Below are positions 32,810 through 44,924 of a DNA stretch of 64,000 bases, piece by piece. Where the stretch lies: the NCBI GenBank assembly GCA_023213395.1, contig CM041465.1, positions 12,958,001 through 13,022,000 on the forward strand, written 5' to 3'. Both the position numbers and the translations under genes were made by a program. This DNA comes from Cycas panzhihuaensis. Its lineage: Eukaryota; Cycadophyta. The stretch's first letter is position 1. Each line of letters starts with the position of its first letter. The notes beneath the pieces are model-generated. The model did not search any database, was not told the origin of the DNA, and saw nothing but the letters and a program-made list of their open reading frames with translations.

Positions 32810-35769
32810 TGTTTCCTAGCCACTAAGAATGGGTAGGAGTAGCATCCCTTAGGTAAGTACATGTATGTATCCTTATCCCTTGACTTGATTTTCTTTATGG
32901 CATGATGAGGTACATTTACAGTCCTAATAATATGATTTTTTTGTATAGCTTGTCTTGCTGCCTAGTTGCTTGCCTAATACTTGCCTATGACTATGTTTCA
33001 GCCTATGACAACCTACGACCATGGTCTTATGGCATCATATATCTCCAGAAAACACCTCCCTAGAGTTTATAGGTACTCGTGAACCTCTGTAGCCTACCCT
33101 AACTCACTCCTAGCTTGTTGTATGACCCCCTAGGATGGGTTCTAACTTACTTACTCATCAACACATTTTTAAACCAATATTGATCCTTAGTCTAAACCCT
33201 TTTCACATATTGGGTAAGCCCCACCACCACCTAGAGCCCCTTGAAGACCTTACCAGTCCACCAACCTCCATCTTTTACACTCTGGGACTAATCTCTTATA
33301 GGATTCCCTAGGTCTTTTTTATTTTTCTCTTTGTTTTCTTCACATCACATCAATCTTTATGGTACTACATCAATATTTGTGATATCGTAAAGTTTACTAT
33401 GAGGTGACTGTTCATTAGTTATCACAGCTAGAAAATAGCCAAATCTGCATTTATTATGAATCTGACGTATGGCAGTGGGTCTTTTCCTACCTAAACTAAA
33501 CCCTACCTCCTCCAAAAACCTAATTAGAACATAAAAATAAAATTTTGAACTCATTCTTACTCTCTCACAATCAAGAAATAACTCTCCCCCCCTATCTTCT
33601 TCCTCCTTCTCTTGCTCTAAGTTTGGTAAGGGTAAAACCCTAGCTTGCAAGTCTAAGCTACGCCTCTTTTAGTGAGATCATTCATTTTTTCATGTTCAAT
33701 AAAGCAACAACATCTAGTTCACTCAGATTAAAGGCTCTTTCCTTCTCCAAACGGGCTTACTTCACCAAGGAAAACTAGTTTTTAGATACCATCTCCTTGG
33801 TTGTAAGGTAACTTTTGATTTGAGTAAATTTCAATAGTTGAAAGTAGGTTTTATTTTATTATTTCTCCCTTAGATCTGGTTTGCTCCTAGTTTCATTCAT
33901 TTGCATGCTTATTACCATATATTTTCTTCTATATTTATTGGGAAAAGAGGGGTAAACCCTCTATTTTCACTTTGCCTCCATCATCCCATCCCTAGGTTTC
34001 TACTAGCTAATAGTAGGCTAGGTTTTGGACTATTTGGGAAGGTAAGAGAAGTACATATAACTAGAGTTCTAACTACTATAGTTGCTTCTCTTAGGGCAAC
34101 CCCTTCTTTGCAAGTCTCTCTTGCTCCATACCGAGTAATCATGCTAATAAACCTTGTAGGGTGTGACCCCTACATATTGGTAACATTATAGTACCTGTAA
34201 AAGTTTACCTTACTCTCTTTTATCATATGCATGCTATGCTTGGCTAACCATTGTTCATCACCTTTATTATTTCATTTTGCGACCTTTGCAACTTTCATAA
34301 CTTTTACAACTTTGGCAAATTTTGTAACTTTTTTCAAACCCTCGTACATGCTTAGGAGGTGTTTCACTTATAGGAGCTTGTTATTCTGAGGCTATCATCC
34401 TCTCCTCCTTTAACCTCCCTTTTTTCCCAAAAGGTTGTATGGGAACATCAATGTGTATAAACAAAAGAGCATACTAGTTATCATTATTTTTCTTTCTTTC
34501 AGCACTCAAGGTAAACTTTACTTCCAGTTTGGTGAAACACACAAACTCAACTATATACATGTATGTATATGTTTGTTTCTTGTGAGGGTTTGCTTGTGCA
34601 TAAGATAAGGCATCCTCCTAGGTAAGTGAAGTTGTTCTATAACAAATATATACATTTCTCCCTTTCTATATATACTTTTCTTCACTTCCTTTTGGAATTG
34701 TTCCATTCCCAATTTCTTTGCTTTATAAACATTTTGTGGAAGGTAAGGGAGCCCCTTCCACGACTTTACCTACAACATTCGTTATGATTCAAAATGTGGA
34801 TCTTCTAATGAAGAAGACAAAAGGAAGGAGTGTGTTACCTCACCAACTGGTATATATCCTAGTGCATTCCTCACAAACCCTCTTTTCTTCCTTCCTTTTT
34901 TCCCATTTCCAAAAAGGAAATCTAGGTATGCATGCATCTAAGTTGTAGCTCTCTTTTTTTACATATTTACACTTGTAGGAAAAGGGTATATGCATATGCA
35001 TGCACTCCTATCTTTCTTCATCCTCTCTTTTATGAAAAGAATAGAATAAGAAAGATCTCTTCTCTTCCATTTACATATGCTCATAAAAGCATAAATGGAG
35101 CTTTGAATTAACTCTTTCTCTTTGCATTGAAAGCATCATACATGCACCCTCTTCCCCCTTTCTCATCTCATATACATGCATCCACATAGGAAGGTGGTAT
35201 GAATAGATGCACTTTCTTTTTGTGAAGAAAATGATAGATTAAGAAAAGAATCCTCCTTTTGTAGCAATTATCTCTTTGCATCTTGCATATGTGCATGCAC
35301 ATAGGGATAAGGTGGGGGAAACATAATGTGATTGAATGTATTTTCTTTTGTATTGAAAAAGAAAGTATCAAAAAGAAAAGTCATATAAATAATTTATCTC
35401 TTCCCTCTCTTTTACCTCCTTGAATTAATTTCTTGAATAAAGGAAAAGAGAGTGAGCCTAAAAGAGAGTGTTTACTATTTGCATTTGTCATTTTCTTAAG
35501 GACAAAGACCTTAACCTCACAATATTATCTCACAATTGAAATAAGGGAAATAACCTAAACCTTTAGCGTGCTCAAACTAAACCCCAAAGGTACTCAATAA
35601 AAGGGGAAGTCATAGCGCTATTTGTGGGTCTTTGAACCTGTGTTCTAACACGTGGACACTCTTTTAAGGGTATCCTATCCTCCCTTTTGAGATCTTTAAG
35701 CCCCTATTGTAGTTGTAGTGTTGGATTAGGTGCTCTTATCCATAGTAACCCCCAAGAGGCACGTTTCCA
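32810..35769 (+). repeat. 3' LTR of element B
   Basis: A 2.96 kb LTR beginning TGTTTCCTAGCCACT and ending GTTTCCA. It aligns with the split LTR of D (from 38102, resuming 56973-58280) and, reversed, with both C LTRs. A splice-donor-like AGGTAAGT lies 42 bases from its start, and five CATGCA motifs lie between 34931 and 35299. No gene was recognised inside; ORFs such as 33901-34191 are shadows in non-coding sequence. Confidence 0.88.
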
Positions 35770-38029
35770 CTCATGTATTAATTGTGCTATGTCCTAGTAT
35801 GCATGTCAATGATGATCAAGACCTTGGTTCATGGATTTGATATCTACTTGATGGAGATCTTAGGTTGGAAAAGGTGCCTCTCTAACCACTTAAAGCTTAT
35901 TTTTTTATTGGTTAGCTTGTTTTTGCTTATTTAGCCTCATTTTCATAGTATTGCCACTTCATGTTGGTTGATTATTACCTTTATGACTTGTTATTTATGA
36001 GATTCTATGATAAAAAGATGGTGAAATGTGAACTCTATTTCTTAACCACTTTATTTTTTGTTCGTATTAATAGTACCATAAAGTATTTTGTGGTAACATA
36101 GAGATGTTCATTGTACTACAAATAAATTTATAGTATGACTATCACCAACCCAAATCTAGGTTTACTAATGATGATTGGCTCTTTAATGGTTGAATGTTAG
36201 ATATGGAAGGTTGCATTAACCCTAGGTCAACTCGCATTAGTTTTGAAAGGCCAAACATGCCTAAATCCTTATATTTTTTTTATCCTTTTAACTAAAAATC
36301 TCTAAAACCATGAGCATGACTCATGGTTTTTGGGTTGATGGTTTTCCCTATATTGTGAGTAGAAAACCACAAATCTCTCACCTTAGTTTTTTCTATAAAA
36401 TCCCCTCCTTTTTCCAAAGGAGGGGGAAGATCATTTTACAAGAGAAAAACTATTGTTATGTTGTCAAAACTTTGCTAGAATTGCTAACTTTTGGGAGTAT
36501 ATTACTAGCCTTCATTGGAGGAATTAAGAGCACATACCCAAGACTTATTAGAGAGGCCTTGAGGGAAACTTTTAGTTGCCATTGGCCATCACTTCCTAAA
36601 AAGGAATTGGTAATCCACTCTTCACTATTAAGGGAGCCTATATTCTTCTTGTCACATCTTGGTCATACCTTGATTTGTGAATCTTTGATTGTTGAATGCT
36701 ACGTTGTTTCTTTCATTTTATCTTCTCACATTACTATCTTGAATTGTGTTTCTTTTACTTAGTTTATGCTTCTTATTTGTTTCCTTAGAATGGGTTGTAA
36801 GTTAAATGGAGCTTTCCTACATACAACATAGGAAATTAAATATATAATAGGATAATGCCATTCTAAGGTGCCCCTATCCTCCATCATTTTGTTCACACAT
36901 TTAATAGCTTAGGGTTGATTTCTATATGCTTTTGAGTCTATGTGATCTTTTTCTCACTTTTTGATTGGATAGAATATATACCATATATCTTTGTAGGAAA
37001 GGCTAATTTATGTGTATAATAGGAAGACAAAATTTTCAAGATCATGATCCTATCATACTTACTTGAGAAGGTTTACAATGACTACACATCATGAAGGTAA
37101 GTTGCAATTCCATTTACTTGTAATTTCTTCCAAATTTGGTGATTTTGTACTCTTCTTCAACATTCTCTTTTCCATTATAAGAGCTTTCGACAAGTGTAAG
37201 TACTACCAAATTTCTCTTAGGGATAGGTAGGTCTAGCTCTCTCTTCTTTTTCTGTGCCAAGTATGTAGTAATGTTCGTAGGTAGCAAGCTTCTACTTCTT
37301 CAACCCCCATTTATACAGGTGCACATCACTATCTCATTTAATTCTTGTAATATTTTCATTCGCCTTCCCCTTTTAGTTTCAAGAAAAAAAAGGAAGAAAA
37401 AAAATAAGAGAGAGATAAAGTAGGAAGAAAGAAAAGAGAAAAAACAGAGAGATATAGCTTGATTCACCCATTGCCTTTTATTTTTCTTTCTTGTGCCTTC
37501 CCACCTCTATTCCCCCCCCAAAAAAAATGAAAAATATTTGTTTTATTTTTCTTTCATTGCATTTTTATTACATACTTGTATTGCATCAACTATTTCAAAA
37601 AAAAAAAAAAAAATCTTAGTCCTTGGATTGCATCTTTCGAAAACACAAGTGAAGGAAGGGATTGCATAGTTGTGAGTCCCTGAACTCATGGGATGACATT
37701 GCATTTCTATATAGGGATGCACTTTGTATTCATTGGATGAGAAAAGCATTTAGATGCATGCGAATGCATAAATCTCATTTCCTTTAGCTTACCATAGGTC
37801 TGCACCATCAAAAAATGAAATCGTTTACATTCATACATGAGCACTTAGGTTGCCTTAGTTTAGCCACTCCTATGTTACTTAGAATCATGATACATCCTCC
37901 ACTCATATTCAAGAGGTATATTAGTGCCTTAAGTTAGGCTAAGGATTGCCTTCACTCCCCATACTTGCCATCCATGCCCTAGGCTCATCTTACTAGGTTT
38001 ATTGCTTGTGTTCCACCCTCACTCTTGTG
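35770..38029. other. Unassigned stretch between B and the E fragment
   Basis: AT-rich, without recognisable domain. One plus-strand ORF of 150 codons (36310-36762) has no family resemblance I can see. A perfect 11-bp inverted repeat lies at 36304-36330 and an A-run of about 18 at 37596-37613. It may be the 5' part of element E or the original host sequence. Confidence 0.4.
36304..36330. repeat. Perfect inverted repeat AAAACCATGAG / CTCATGGTTTT
   Basis: Eleven-base arms, five-base loop. It overlaps the ATG of the unassigned 150-codon ORF. Confidence 0.85.
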
Positions 38030-38101
38030 CATTTCATCTACTCATACTAAACATGCTCTAAATGATATTCCTCCATTCTACATTGAGATTATTAAGGATG
38101 A
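38030..38101 (+). pseudogene. Element E fragment: protease-proximal gypsy sequence
   Basis: The plus strand reads ALNDIPPFYIEIIKDDG. This aligns with SNGIPPFYIEIMKDD just upstream of the protease of element A. It therefore belongs to an A-type element in plus orientation, into which D inserted. Only about 70 bases are recognisable before D begins; the rest of E must lie right of the window. Confidence 0.65.
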
Positions 38102-39898
38102 TGGTTCCCGACTATTGGGAATGGATAAGAATGACATCCTTCAGGTAAGCATAGGTATACATCTCTACCCCTTGCCCTGTTCACTTTTATGGCATGATGA
38201 TATGTGTTTGTGGTTCTAGTGATGTGACGTGGTTACATAGGTTACTTTAATTCCTAGTTTGCTTTCTTATTTCTTACCTATGACTGTGTTCTAGCCTATG
38301 GTAACTTAGGACCATGGTCTTATGGCATCACGTAGCTCTTAGAGATTCTTCCCCTAGAGTTTACAGGAGCTCATGGGCCTCTGCAGCCCACCTTAACTCA
38401 CTTCTAACTTGTTGTATGACCCCTTAGGGTGGGTTTTAACTTGTCTACTCGTTAACATACTTTTATATCATTATTGGTGCTTAGTATTCACCCATTTTAT
38501 GCACTTGGGGAAGTCCCACCACTACCTAGAGCCCTTAAAAAGCCTTACTAGTCCACTAAACTTTGCTTTTGCACCCTAAGACTAGTGTTTTTAGGATTCC
38601 CTAGTCCTTTTTTATTTGTCCTTTTGTTTCCTTCACACCGTGTAAATCTTCGTAGTACCACATCAATAACTACTGTGCCATGAAGTTTGTTATGGGACAA
38701 ATGTTCACTAATTTCTACAACTAGAAAATGGCCAGATTCACATTTATTATGAATCTAACATGTGCAAAGGGTCTCTTCCTATCAAACTAGATCCTAATTC
38801 CTCTAAAACTCTAATTGGGATATAAAAATGAAATTTTGAACTCATTCTTGCATTCTCACGATTACAAAAATACTCTTCTTCTTCTTTCTCTCACTCAACT
38901 TGGATAGGGTAGAAACCTTAACTTATAGGTCAAAAAGAGGGATTCACCAATGAAATAACTCTATTCTAAGGTTCATTAAGTCAAGAGCAATCCGTTTTCT
39001 AAGATTCAGAGTCCTTTCTCCCCTCAAGAGAGGCGTTCTCCATCAAGGAAACATGGTTTTGATTTACCTTCTCCTTATTTGCAAGGTAACATCTAGTTTA
39101 TATGATTTTTTATGGCTAAAAGCATGTTCTTTTCTATTGTTCTTTCCTGAGTACACTCATTTCATTAGCTACACTTCTCAATACACATTTTAGCACATAT
39201 TCTACTCTATTCTTGATAAGCAAAGGGAGCCAAAACCTCCCCTTTTCTCCTTTGTTGGCATCATCTAACCCTTAGATTCCCACTAGCTAATAGTTAGACA
39301 AGTTTGAGATATTCTTGAAAATGGAAAGAGGAGAAAACAATTAGAGTTTCTACTCCTACTACCATATCCTCAAGGTAAGCCCCCTACTTCTCAAGATTTC
39401 TCCACATTATACCCACTCCATATGCTAGGGAATCCTATAAGGTGCGGTCCCTTTTATATTTGTAGTGTTCACAACACTTGCAACATTTACATTAGTTGGT
39501 ACATTCTTTGCTCATCAACAACCCTTATATTCCTATACTTTCTTTTACAACATTTATAACTTTTACATGTTTTGAATCTTTTGTAGCATTTAAATCTTTT
39601 GAAATATTTACAATTTTTTTTTCTAAAACCCTTAAGGTTATCCCACCTAAATCTTTTGATTTCTACTTAACTTGTCTATGTAGTACCTGTACATCTAGAG
39701 GATGTCTCACTTATAGGAGCTATCTATTATAAGGCTACCTTACTCCTTTTCTCTCTGTTTCCCTTTTGGTTATATAAAGGTATTAGTTTATGAAAGGAAA
39801 ATAGTATACTAACTATCACTCTCCTTTCCTTTTATTATCAAGAGTAAATTTCTATCATCAACTAGGCAGAACACACACATACATACATATATGCACAT
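38102..39898 (+). repeat. 5' LTR of element D, left part
   Basis: Begins TGGTTCCCGACTATTGGG and aligns with the start of the B LTR, including the CAGGTAAG motif at 38143. It is interrupted at 39898 by element C and resumes at 56973. The preceding bases GATGA (38097-38101) are the candidate target duplication; the partner lies outside the window. Confidence 0.85.
39894..39898. repeat. Left target-site duplication of element C (CACAT)
   Basis: CACAT directly precedes the C LTR end TGGAATTAC and is repeated at 56968-56972. Confidence 0.92.
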
Positions 39899-42829
39899 TG
39901 GAATTACATCTGCGGGATGGTAACTACACTTAGTAGGGGTTAGGGTAGTCAATAGTAAAATCTAGAATATAAGTATAATCCTACAAGTGGAAGAAAACAC
40001 CACACAGGGCATTTGTACATCGGCATGCAGGTTTAGGACCCATAAATGGTACATGACTTCCTCAAAGTAGCTTAACTCTTTGGTTTAGTGGGTGAGATAT
40101 GAGTGAGGTATCTTGGATAGCCCTAGGAGGCAAGGTCCCCCCACCCTTGGATGGATGGAAGGAGAAAAGGGAGACCCACAGGGGGAGAGGTCCCTTATGA
40201 GCAAGGAATGTGACACAAGTGTGGCAAGAACATATGGATAATAAAAGAGTGAACAATAGGTGCAAATGAGACACCCTGGGTCAACAAACCTAGGGCAGGC
40301 CTAAAGGAAGAGAAGGGGGGCGACAAAAGAGGAATCTTTGCCACAATGCAAAGAAGAGAGGCACAAACCTTGGCAAGGGAAAGGAAGGTTATGTGTGTGT
40401 CAATTAAAGACGTTAAGTGTAGAGGTAGTGGTAGTAAAAGTGATGTTGTGTATACTCTCAAAGAAAGAAAAGATATAAACTACACTCTTTCTCTCTCTTT
40501 TCCTTTTAGCAATGAAAGCTTAAGAAGAAGAAACATTTCACACACACATAAGCATGCATGCTAACATAATGTACCACTAAGGGGATATTTATGATTCGAT
40601 GAGAAGAGAAAAAGGGGGGTGTAATCCCTAAGATGCACCTTTCCTAAGAAATCACTCATGCAATGTGTGAATGCATGCAAGTAAATTGTTATCCTTCTCC
40701 TTTTATGTGGCTTGTCATGCAAGAATGTATGTGTAATATTAATAAGAAGGGTAAGACCTAGGTAAGAAGGTATGGTGTATACCTGGACTATCAAGCGGCT
40801 GAAGGAGAACCTTTTCTCATGTGTTGTGTATGTCTTCCCATCCTTGCTCGATATGCAACTATCATCAGGACAGAGATGGAGTGGGGCTTCCTTACCTTCC
40901 CCTTGTAAAGAGAGAATCCAAACGGGAAAGAAAAGAAAGCAAATGATTATACAAGAAAGCAGAAAAATGATAAAGAAAAGGAAGAGGGTAAGGGTTTACC
41001 CAAATAAGAGTGTTTCCTTCTCCTTACAAGTATCACCACATAACTTGCACCCACAAAGATCTTCACCCTCCCAAGAGGGGCTGCCAAGAAGCAAAGTAGA
41101 TATATGTACAACAATATAAAACTAAGTGCTAAAATATAGTACGTTATATTAGTCAATCCACCACAAAGAACAACTCTGCAAAGCACTAAAGAAAGCACCA
41201 ACACATGCCAAGCAAAGAGGAGGTTAGCCTCGGAATGGCTAACCCTCCTACTAACGCACCTCCATGCTACCCCAAGGTGTAGGGAATAATAGATTGGAAC
41301 AACCTATGGGAAAAATATAGAAAGGGAAATGAATGTTATAAGGATTGTGGAAGTCACCTATATTGCAAGGATGCTATAGGCAGCAAACCATAACGTAGGC
41401 TATGCTAAATCCAAAAAGAGTATTAGGTACTATTCAGGGCTAAAAGAGAGGCCCAAACACTGGCAACAAGTGCTACACACATTAAAACCTAGGGCAGGCC
41501 TAGTCTCAAAGACTCCTAGATGGCTCAAGGAAGGCATGGATAAAGGAGAGGAAGGAGGAGCAGGGGTTTGCCCTTAAGGAGTAGGCTTAGTGGGTATAGA
41601 TCCTACCTTGATTCCTTCTACTCACACCTTATGAACCCTCTCCCATAGCCTTCTTAGAGAAAACCAAGGGAGGTTGAGAGATGACTAGGATACAAGAAAT
41701 AGTAAATAGAAACAATGGCTCTTTCATGCAGCAAAACACAAAGAAATGATTTATATGCTTAAAGGACTTATGTTTGCAAAGTAAACCTAAAGTAGAAGGT
41801 GGCAAAATGTGTGAGATACCTATTGGACTATGTGAGGAGTAGGGCTACCCCTGTAGATAGTGAAAAGTGGCAGGTTGGAGGAGCTTACAGGGCTTCTCTG
41901 AGTTACAGGAGGAGTATGCTTACTGAAGATTAAGAGAGAAGCATGGAGGCCATACTTGAGCATGGATCTATGCTTGGAAGCATTGATGGAGGAGCTTACT
42001 ACCATGAACCAGTGTTGCAACAAGTGAATCTTAGGTTAGAGTAGTAGAAAACTCAAATATGCAGGCGTTTCTGCAGGGCGTTCCTATGAGAAGAGAAGGA
42101 GAGAGCTTCAAGAGGTGATGGAAGAGGGGAAAAATGAGGTTTTTTGGACTTTATACTCAGCCCTATCCCTAAACAAGCAATTAGGGTTAGGATAGAGATT
42201 TGGTGGTGACTAATCCATATGGAAATTCTACAAAAAAAGTAAGAATTACCACAGCAGATTAAAAAAATAGTGATAAACAGTCACACCATGGTAAACTTTG
42301 TGGTACCACTAAGTTTGCAGTGGTGCGGGGCCAGAAAGTCATAAAAAGAAAAGCAGAGGTTTTAGGGGCCTTAGAAGGAGGTACTCTAGGCTTAGGAGGG
42401 GGAGGCCCTCCTATCTAAGTGGTTGAGGATAGTCCAAATGAACAAGTAGAGCTAAACCAGATAGGGTATCGAGAGGTGAGGCTTCCCAAAATGCTAAAGA
42501 TGGGTATAAAATACTCATGACAAAGGCGTGAACAGATCACATAAGTTGGTTGTAGCTTGAGGCGACGTGGAGGTGATGCAGAGGGTTGCAGAGCGCCATG
42601 GGGATGCTTGCCTCATGGAGAGGTAGGTCCTGTGGGTTGTCATAGGCTAGGGACATGCGAGATGCTCAAGTAGAAATGCATAACCAATCGTAAAGATAAG
42701 CCAATCAATTATGTAGTCCAACCAATACTTCAATCTACAATCTGTGAAGTACCTAAGATAGAAGAGAGAAGTATACCTGTGCTCACTTAAGTCGATCTAT
42801 CCACACCTATTCCCAGTAGCTTAGAAACT
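39899..42829 (-). repeat. 3' LTR of element C
   Basis: A 2.93 kb partner of 53980-56967; about 91% identical in a 95-base sample. The outer end is TGGAATTAC; the inner end is decayed (GAAACT against GAAACA). It contains a GGTACC-centred palindrome at 42293-42316 and four CATGCA motifs (40553-40721). Confidence 0.92.
42293..42316. repeat. GGTACC-centred palindrome in C LTR
   Basis: Outer arms AAACTT and AAGTTT enclose GTGGTACCAC; a single symmetric mismatch pair separates arm and core. A decayed form is at 56431-56454 in the other LTR, and a related palindrome is at 44743-44770. Confidence 0.85.
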
Positions 42830-42842
42830 CTGGTCCCTTAGC
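42830..42842 (-). other. Polypurine tract of element C
   Basis: The minus strand reads CTAAGGGACCAGA, adjacent to the LTR start. Less pure than the tract of B. Confidence 0.55.
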
Positions 42843-43132
42843 AACAGATCCTTGCTGCTTGGAAGCATGGTTTGATGGTGAATACTGGCAACAAAAACTA
42901 TTAGTAGCATGTGCATATGTAACAATCATAATAGTGACAAGAGCCAAGGGTGCCAGCGAGTGTCATGGTGGAATGTGTGGATATGAGAACAGGGGTGGAG
43001 ACAACATAGGGGCTGCCTATGCACCACTTGGGAATCGACCGGAAGCTATGACGGATGAGGCGGATGCCCCCATCATGAGAGTGCAAAGAGAAAGTATGAT
43101 GATAATAAGAGAAAGAGTGAACGATCAAACCT

Positions 43133-43742
43133 AATGGTCACCATAGTTTGACCTCATTAGTGGCTAGCTTTTAGAGGTGCGAATGGATCTCAAGGTGAAG
43201 TGCAAGATGGCCCAAGACTTGGGCGATAGGGTGACTGGGCAAGTCTCTCAAAAGTGGTCATCAAGAAGAGGGAGGCGACGCTCAAGGATGAGGCAGACGA
43301 GGTTGTCTGCCTTAGTATTGAGGGCCTGAGGGATGTGTTGGATATTGATGGATGAAAAACAAGCCAACAGGGACCTGGCGATCGAAGCGAGGGCTCTTAG
43401 GCATGGGCATCACACCTCGTAAACTTGGGTGAGATGGGACACCATGACTTGGGAGTTGCAAAAGAGAATGATAGGCCTGTGGTAGAAACTAAGGGTATGA
43501 GTGAGAGCCTCAATAACAGTCGTATACTCAACTTCGTTATTGGTGGCCTCCGGGAGGAAGATTCTAGAATACAAGAAATCATGTCTGGAAGGGTTGCAAA
43601 GAATCCAAGTGGCGGTAGAAGGACTGAGGTTGCCGCAGCTTCTGCCATCGATGAAGATGAGAAGTGCCATGAATGAAAGGAAAGGTGTCTCAGTAGATGA
43701 AATATGACAAAGTTGGTGGTGTCGAGGGGACATAGTTGACAA
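43133..43742 (-). pseudogene. Additional RNase H domain of element C
   Basis: An open stretch of 110 codons (43742-43410) reads ALLIFIDGRSCGNLSPS, then EATNNEVEYTTVIEAL, then IILFCNSQVMVSHLTQVY. After a stop it continues with NTKADNLVCLILERRL and ends NYGDH. The third catalytic Asp is Asn (FCNS where B has HYDS), so activity is doubtful; the other acids are present. This is the best preserved frame of the second RNase H in the window. It lies beyond the antisense ORF, about 300 bases from the 3' LTR. Confidence 0.88.
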
Positions 43743-44920
43743 GGAGTAACTATGAGAGGCTCAAATAGCTGGTGATAAAGGTCATTAAGGGTAGGAGGAC
43801 CCGATAACGAGGCTACTCAAGGATGGGAATAGACTATCTAATCACTGGGAGAGAGCAAGCAATGAAAAAGACACCCTAGGGTGCCAAAGGTTGCTTAAGA
43901 AATCAAAATGTGATCCTAAATGGAGGGCACACTCCCTTTGGGGACCCCAAAAGTGTGAAAGGGTGGCAAAAATGGATCCAAGATGGAAAAATGAGCCAAA
44001 CAAGTATAAACTTGGGTATATGTGGGGGTGGTATAGAAAATGAGATAGAAGGGGCCTTGTGAAAGTGGGCAAACAGGTGCCATAAATATGCCTATGAAGA
44101 TGAGAAAAATGGAGGCTGCAAGGGCAAAATGGGAGCCTGGGCCAGAAGGCAATGATGATCAAGGAAAAAGGATGGCCTTGAGGGTTACCACGGTGATAGA
44201 AATGGAGGAAGTGCCCATCGAGCCCCCCGCCTATATAAGGAAACTCGATGAAAATGGAATTCATTTTCACGAGCTCGCGAACAATTTCAGAGCCCTTCCC
44301 TTATGCAGCAGAGTGCTACCCAACTTTAGAGAGATGCAGGAGGAGATCCAACCATTAGATCGAGGTGCTAATATAGCCAGTAGGACTAGAGCAATGAGAT
44401 GGTGGTGGCAAGACTAGATCTAGTAAGTGGATCATCTAAACCCAACCCCATTTCGTGCTTCAGAATTTATTGCTTTTTATTAATTTTTAGAGTAGTTTTT
44501 GGCCCCTTAAGGGAAAATGACGATCTCCTAGAGTCTGAATTGGACCCAACGAGAGGGGGAACTAGGGCATTAAGAAGCCGTGGTCCTGGTGAGCCTGAGC
44601 AAGGCCCGCTAAGGAATAAAATTTTAGGTTTTTGGGTAGGAACCCCCCCCCCCCCCCTTTTGGGGCGGTGACATTCACACCATGACGAAGATCTCGGTGC
44701 CATGATCTTTGCTGTAGGGCCTTGATCGCAGTGGGACCCACGCTAAACTCTACGGTACCATAAAGTTTAGTGCGGTGTGAAGCTAAACTAGTAGAAAAAT
44801 AAGAGATGGCCTAAAGGAGAGCCAAATCCCAGTCCGAGAGGGGGAAGAGGCAGTCCTAAGGACCAATAGGGAGGCTTTAGAGAGGTTTTGACTGGTTTTT
44901 GGGTATTTTGCAGGCAGTTA
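43743..44920. other. Spacer between extra RNase H and antisense ORF of element C
   Basis: Contains a 15-base C run (44643-44657) and a palindrome at 44743-44770. A 142-codon minus-strand open stretch (43842-44270) lacks a recognisable domain and weakly resembles the spacer of B. Confidence 0.45.
44743..44770. repeat. Palindrome CTAAACT ... AGTTTAG around GGTACC
   Basis: Seven-base arms with a 14-base centre containing GGTACC. Same design as the LTR palindrome at 42293-42316, but inside the internal region. Confidence 0.75.
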
Positions 44921-44924
44921 TCAT

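Larger units (their letters stand above)
23377..35769 (+). mobile_element. Gypsy (Tat-like) element B, 5' part cut off by element A
   Basis: Plus-strand element whose gag end abuts the outer edge of the A 5' LTR. Its 5' LTR and most of gag must lie left of A, outside the window. Order: gag end, protease, RT-RNase H, integrase, antisense PMD ORF, extra RNase H, PPT, 3' LTR. It belongs to the same family as C and D by LTR ends and protein similarity. Confidence 0.85.

Noticed and set aside
40772-41119. 115-codon plus-strand ORF in the C 3' LTR
   Set aside because: The other C LTR does not keep the frame, so there is no sign of coding selection.
43842-44270. 142-codon minus-strand open stretch in element C as an independent gene
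   Set aside because: No domain is recognisable and the B counterpart is not open; listed only as spacer.
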